Shown: piece by piece, positions 6,176 through 6,619 of the stretch
How the letters are laid out: the number at the start of each line of letters is the position of its first letter
Numbering within the stretch: the stretch's first letter is position 1
DNA from: an uncultured Pyrinomonas sp.
GTDB taxonomy: Bacteria; Acidobacteriota; Blastocatellia; Pyrinomonadales; Pyrinomonadaceae
Assembly (NCBI GenBank): GCA_937135995.1
Contig: CAKZOF010000520.1
Location: 1 to 6,619, forward strand
Length of the DNA stretch: 6,619 nucleotides
Reading direction: 5' to 3'
The notes under the pieces: model-generated
The model's database searches: none
The model's input: the letters and a program-made list of their open reading frames with translations, nothing else
Told to the model about the DNA's origin: nothing
Program-made: the position numbers and the translations under genes

Positions 6176-6180
6176 CTCCT
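6176..6180 (-). promoter_or_regulatory. Shine-Dalgarno deciding the GTG start of cstA
   Basis: On the minus strand AGGAG lies 8 nt before the GTG at 6167, ideal spacing. This supports a GTG start immediately before the first membrane helix. Confidence 0.7.
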
Positions 6181-6267
6181 GTTCGTTGGAATCGAGAGCG
6201 CGGCTTGCGCCGACTGAAGGCAGGTCCGCCGAGACGCGCTCTTGGCGTTTCGCCCCGGCGAACCCGG

Positions 6268-6619
6268 TCACTTCACACGCGCGCCGTTTCTGTTCAAGAG
6301 CACGCCGATTGCGGCGAGCAACGCGCCGACGGCGATCATGCTTCCACCAAGCAGCGTGCGCCGGCTGGCGATCTCGGTCGATGATGCGGCAGCCACCGCG
6401 GAACGTCCGAACGTGCCGAACAGCTCTTTGACGCTCAAATCGTGCGGGATCAAGAAGAGCCCGAGCGCGATCAGCAAAAAGCCGACGGCTGCGATCTTCA
6501 ACGTCAAAGGCGTGCGCGACGGACGCCCCAACTGCCGTCCGACGCCGCTGCGCGCATAGCCATAGGAAGTGTAGACCGACAAACCCAGCATCAACCAACC
6601 GATGAACCGCCACCAAGAT
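6268..6619 (-). CDS. APC-family amino acid permease, C-terminal end (5' truncated by window)
   Basis: The frame is open from the right edge to a TGA at 6268-6270 and gives the last 116 residues. It opens with WWRFIGWLMLGLSVYTSYGYARSG, which resembles the last helix of cationic-amino-acid-type APC permeases (typically W.RF..WL.IGL..YF.YG..HS). A basic loop (GRQLGRPSR) follows, then two more hydrophobic helices at about residues 42-58 and 87-108 of the visible part, joined by a Ser/Ala-rich linker and ending in NRNGARVK. APC permeases usually end soon after the YG..HS segment, so the two extra helices are unusual. In-frame TTG/ATG codons at 6594-6589 are internal, not starts, since the permease-like sequence continues upstream. 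It lies 100 bp upstream of cstA on the same strand. Confidence 0.7.
   Translation of the reverse strand, partial: SWWRFIGWLMLGLSVYTSYGYARSGVGRQLGRPSRTPLTLKIAAVGFLLIALGLFLIPHDLSVKELFGTFGRSAVAAASSTEIASRRTLLGGSMIAVGALLAAIGVLLNRNGARVK

Overview
This GC-rich bacterial window carries ordinary chromosomal genes, mostly single genes in alternating directions. The mix fits a member of the Acidobacteriota (perhaps class Blastocatellia): a DUF1501 C-terminus, a small secreted carboxypeptidase-regulatory-like protein, a GlsB/YeaQ-type membrane protein and CstA beside an APC permease. That placement is inferred from gene content and style only. No marker gene is present to confirm it.

Layout. The left edge holds the last 63 residues of a DUF1501 protein (+). 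It converges on a stand-alone response-regulator receiver protein (-). Across a 184-bp divergent spacer lies msrA, methionine sulfoxide reductase A (+). This converges on a small secreted beta-sandwich protein (-), whose likely promoter sits about 280 bp upstream. Next is a small three-helix stress-type membrane protein (+). It converges, across a perfect 8-bp hairpin, on a cation diffusion facilitator gene (-) broken into two reading frames by a frameshift inside a CG-dinucleotide run. Divergent from that gene is an RRM RNA-binding protein with a glycine/arginine-rich tail (+), preceded by a gene-free stretch of about 400 bp with a candidate promoter and a hairpin. A strong 15-bp stem, probably a two-way terminator, separates it from cstA (-). 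The right edge holds the C-terminal end of an APC amino-acid permease (-) with an unusual two-helix extension, 100 bp upstream of cstA.

How the genes relate. The only plausible co-transcribed pair is the APC permease followed by cstA. Together they would suit uptake of amino acids with peptides or pyruvate when carbon is scarce. MsrA, the GlsB-like protein and the RRM protein fit general stress upkeep, but nothing seen here ties them into one pathway. I see no CRISPR array, insertion sequence, tRNA or rRNA, and no convincing new multi-gene system. The best leads are the frameshifted cation transporter, the permease extension, the long leaders and several ordered inverted repeats.
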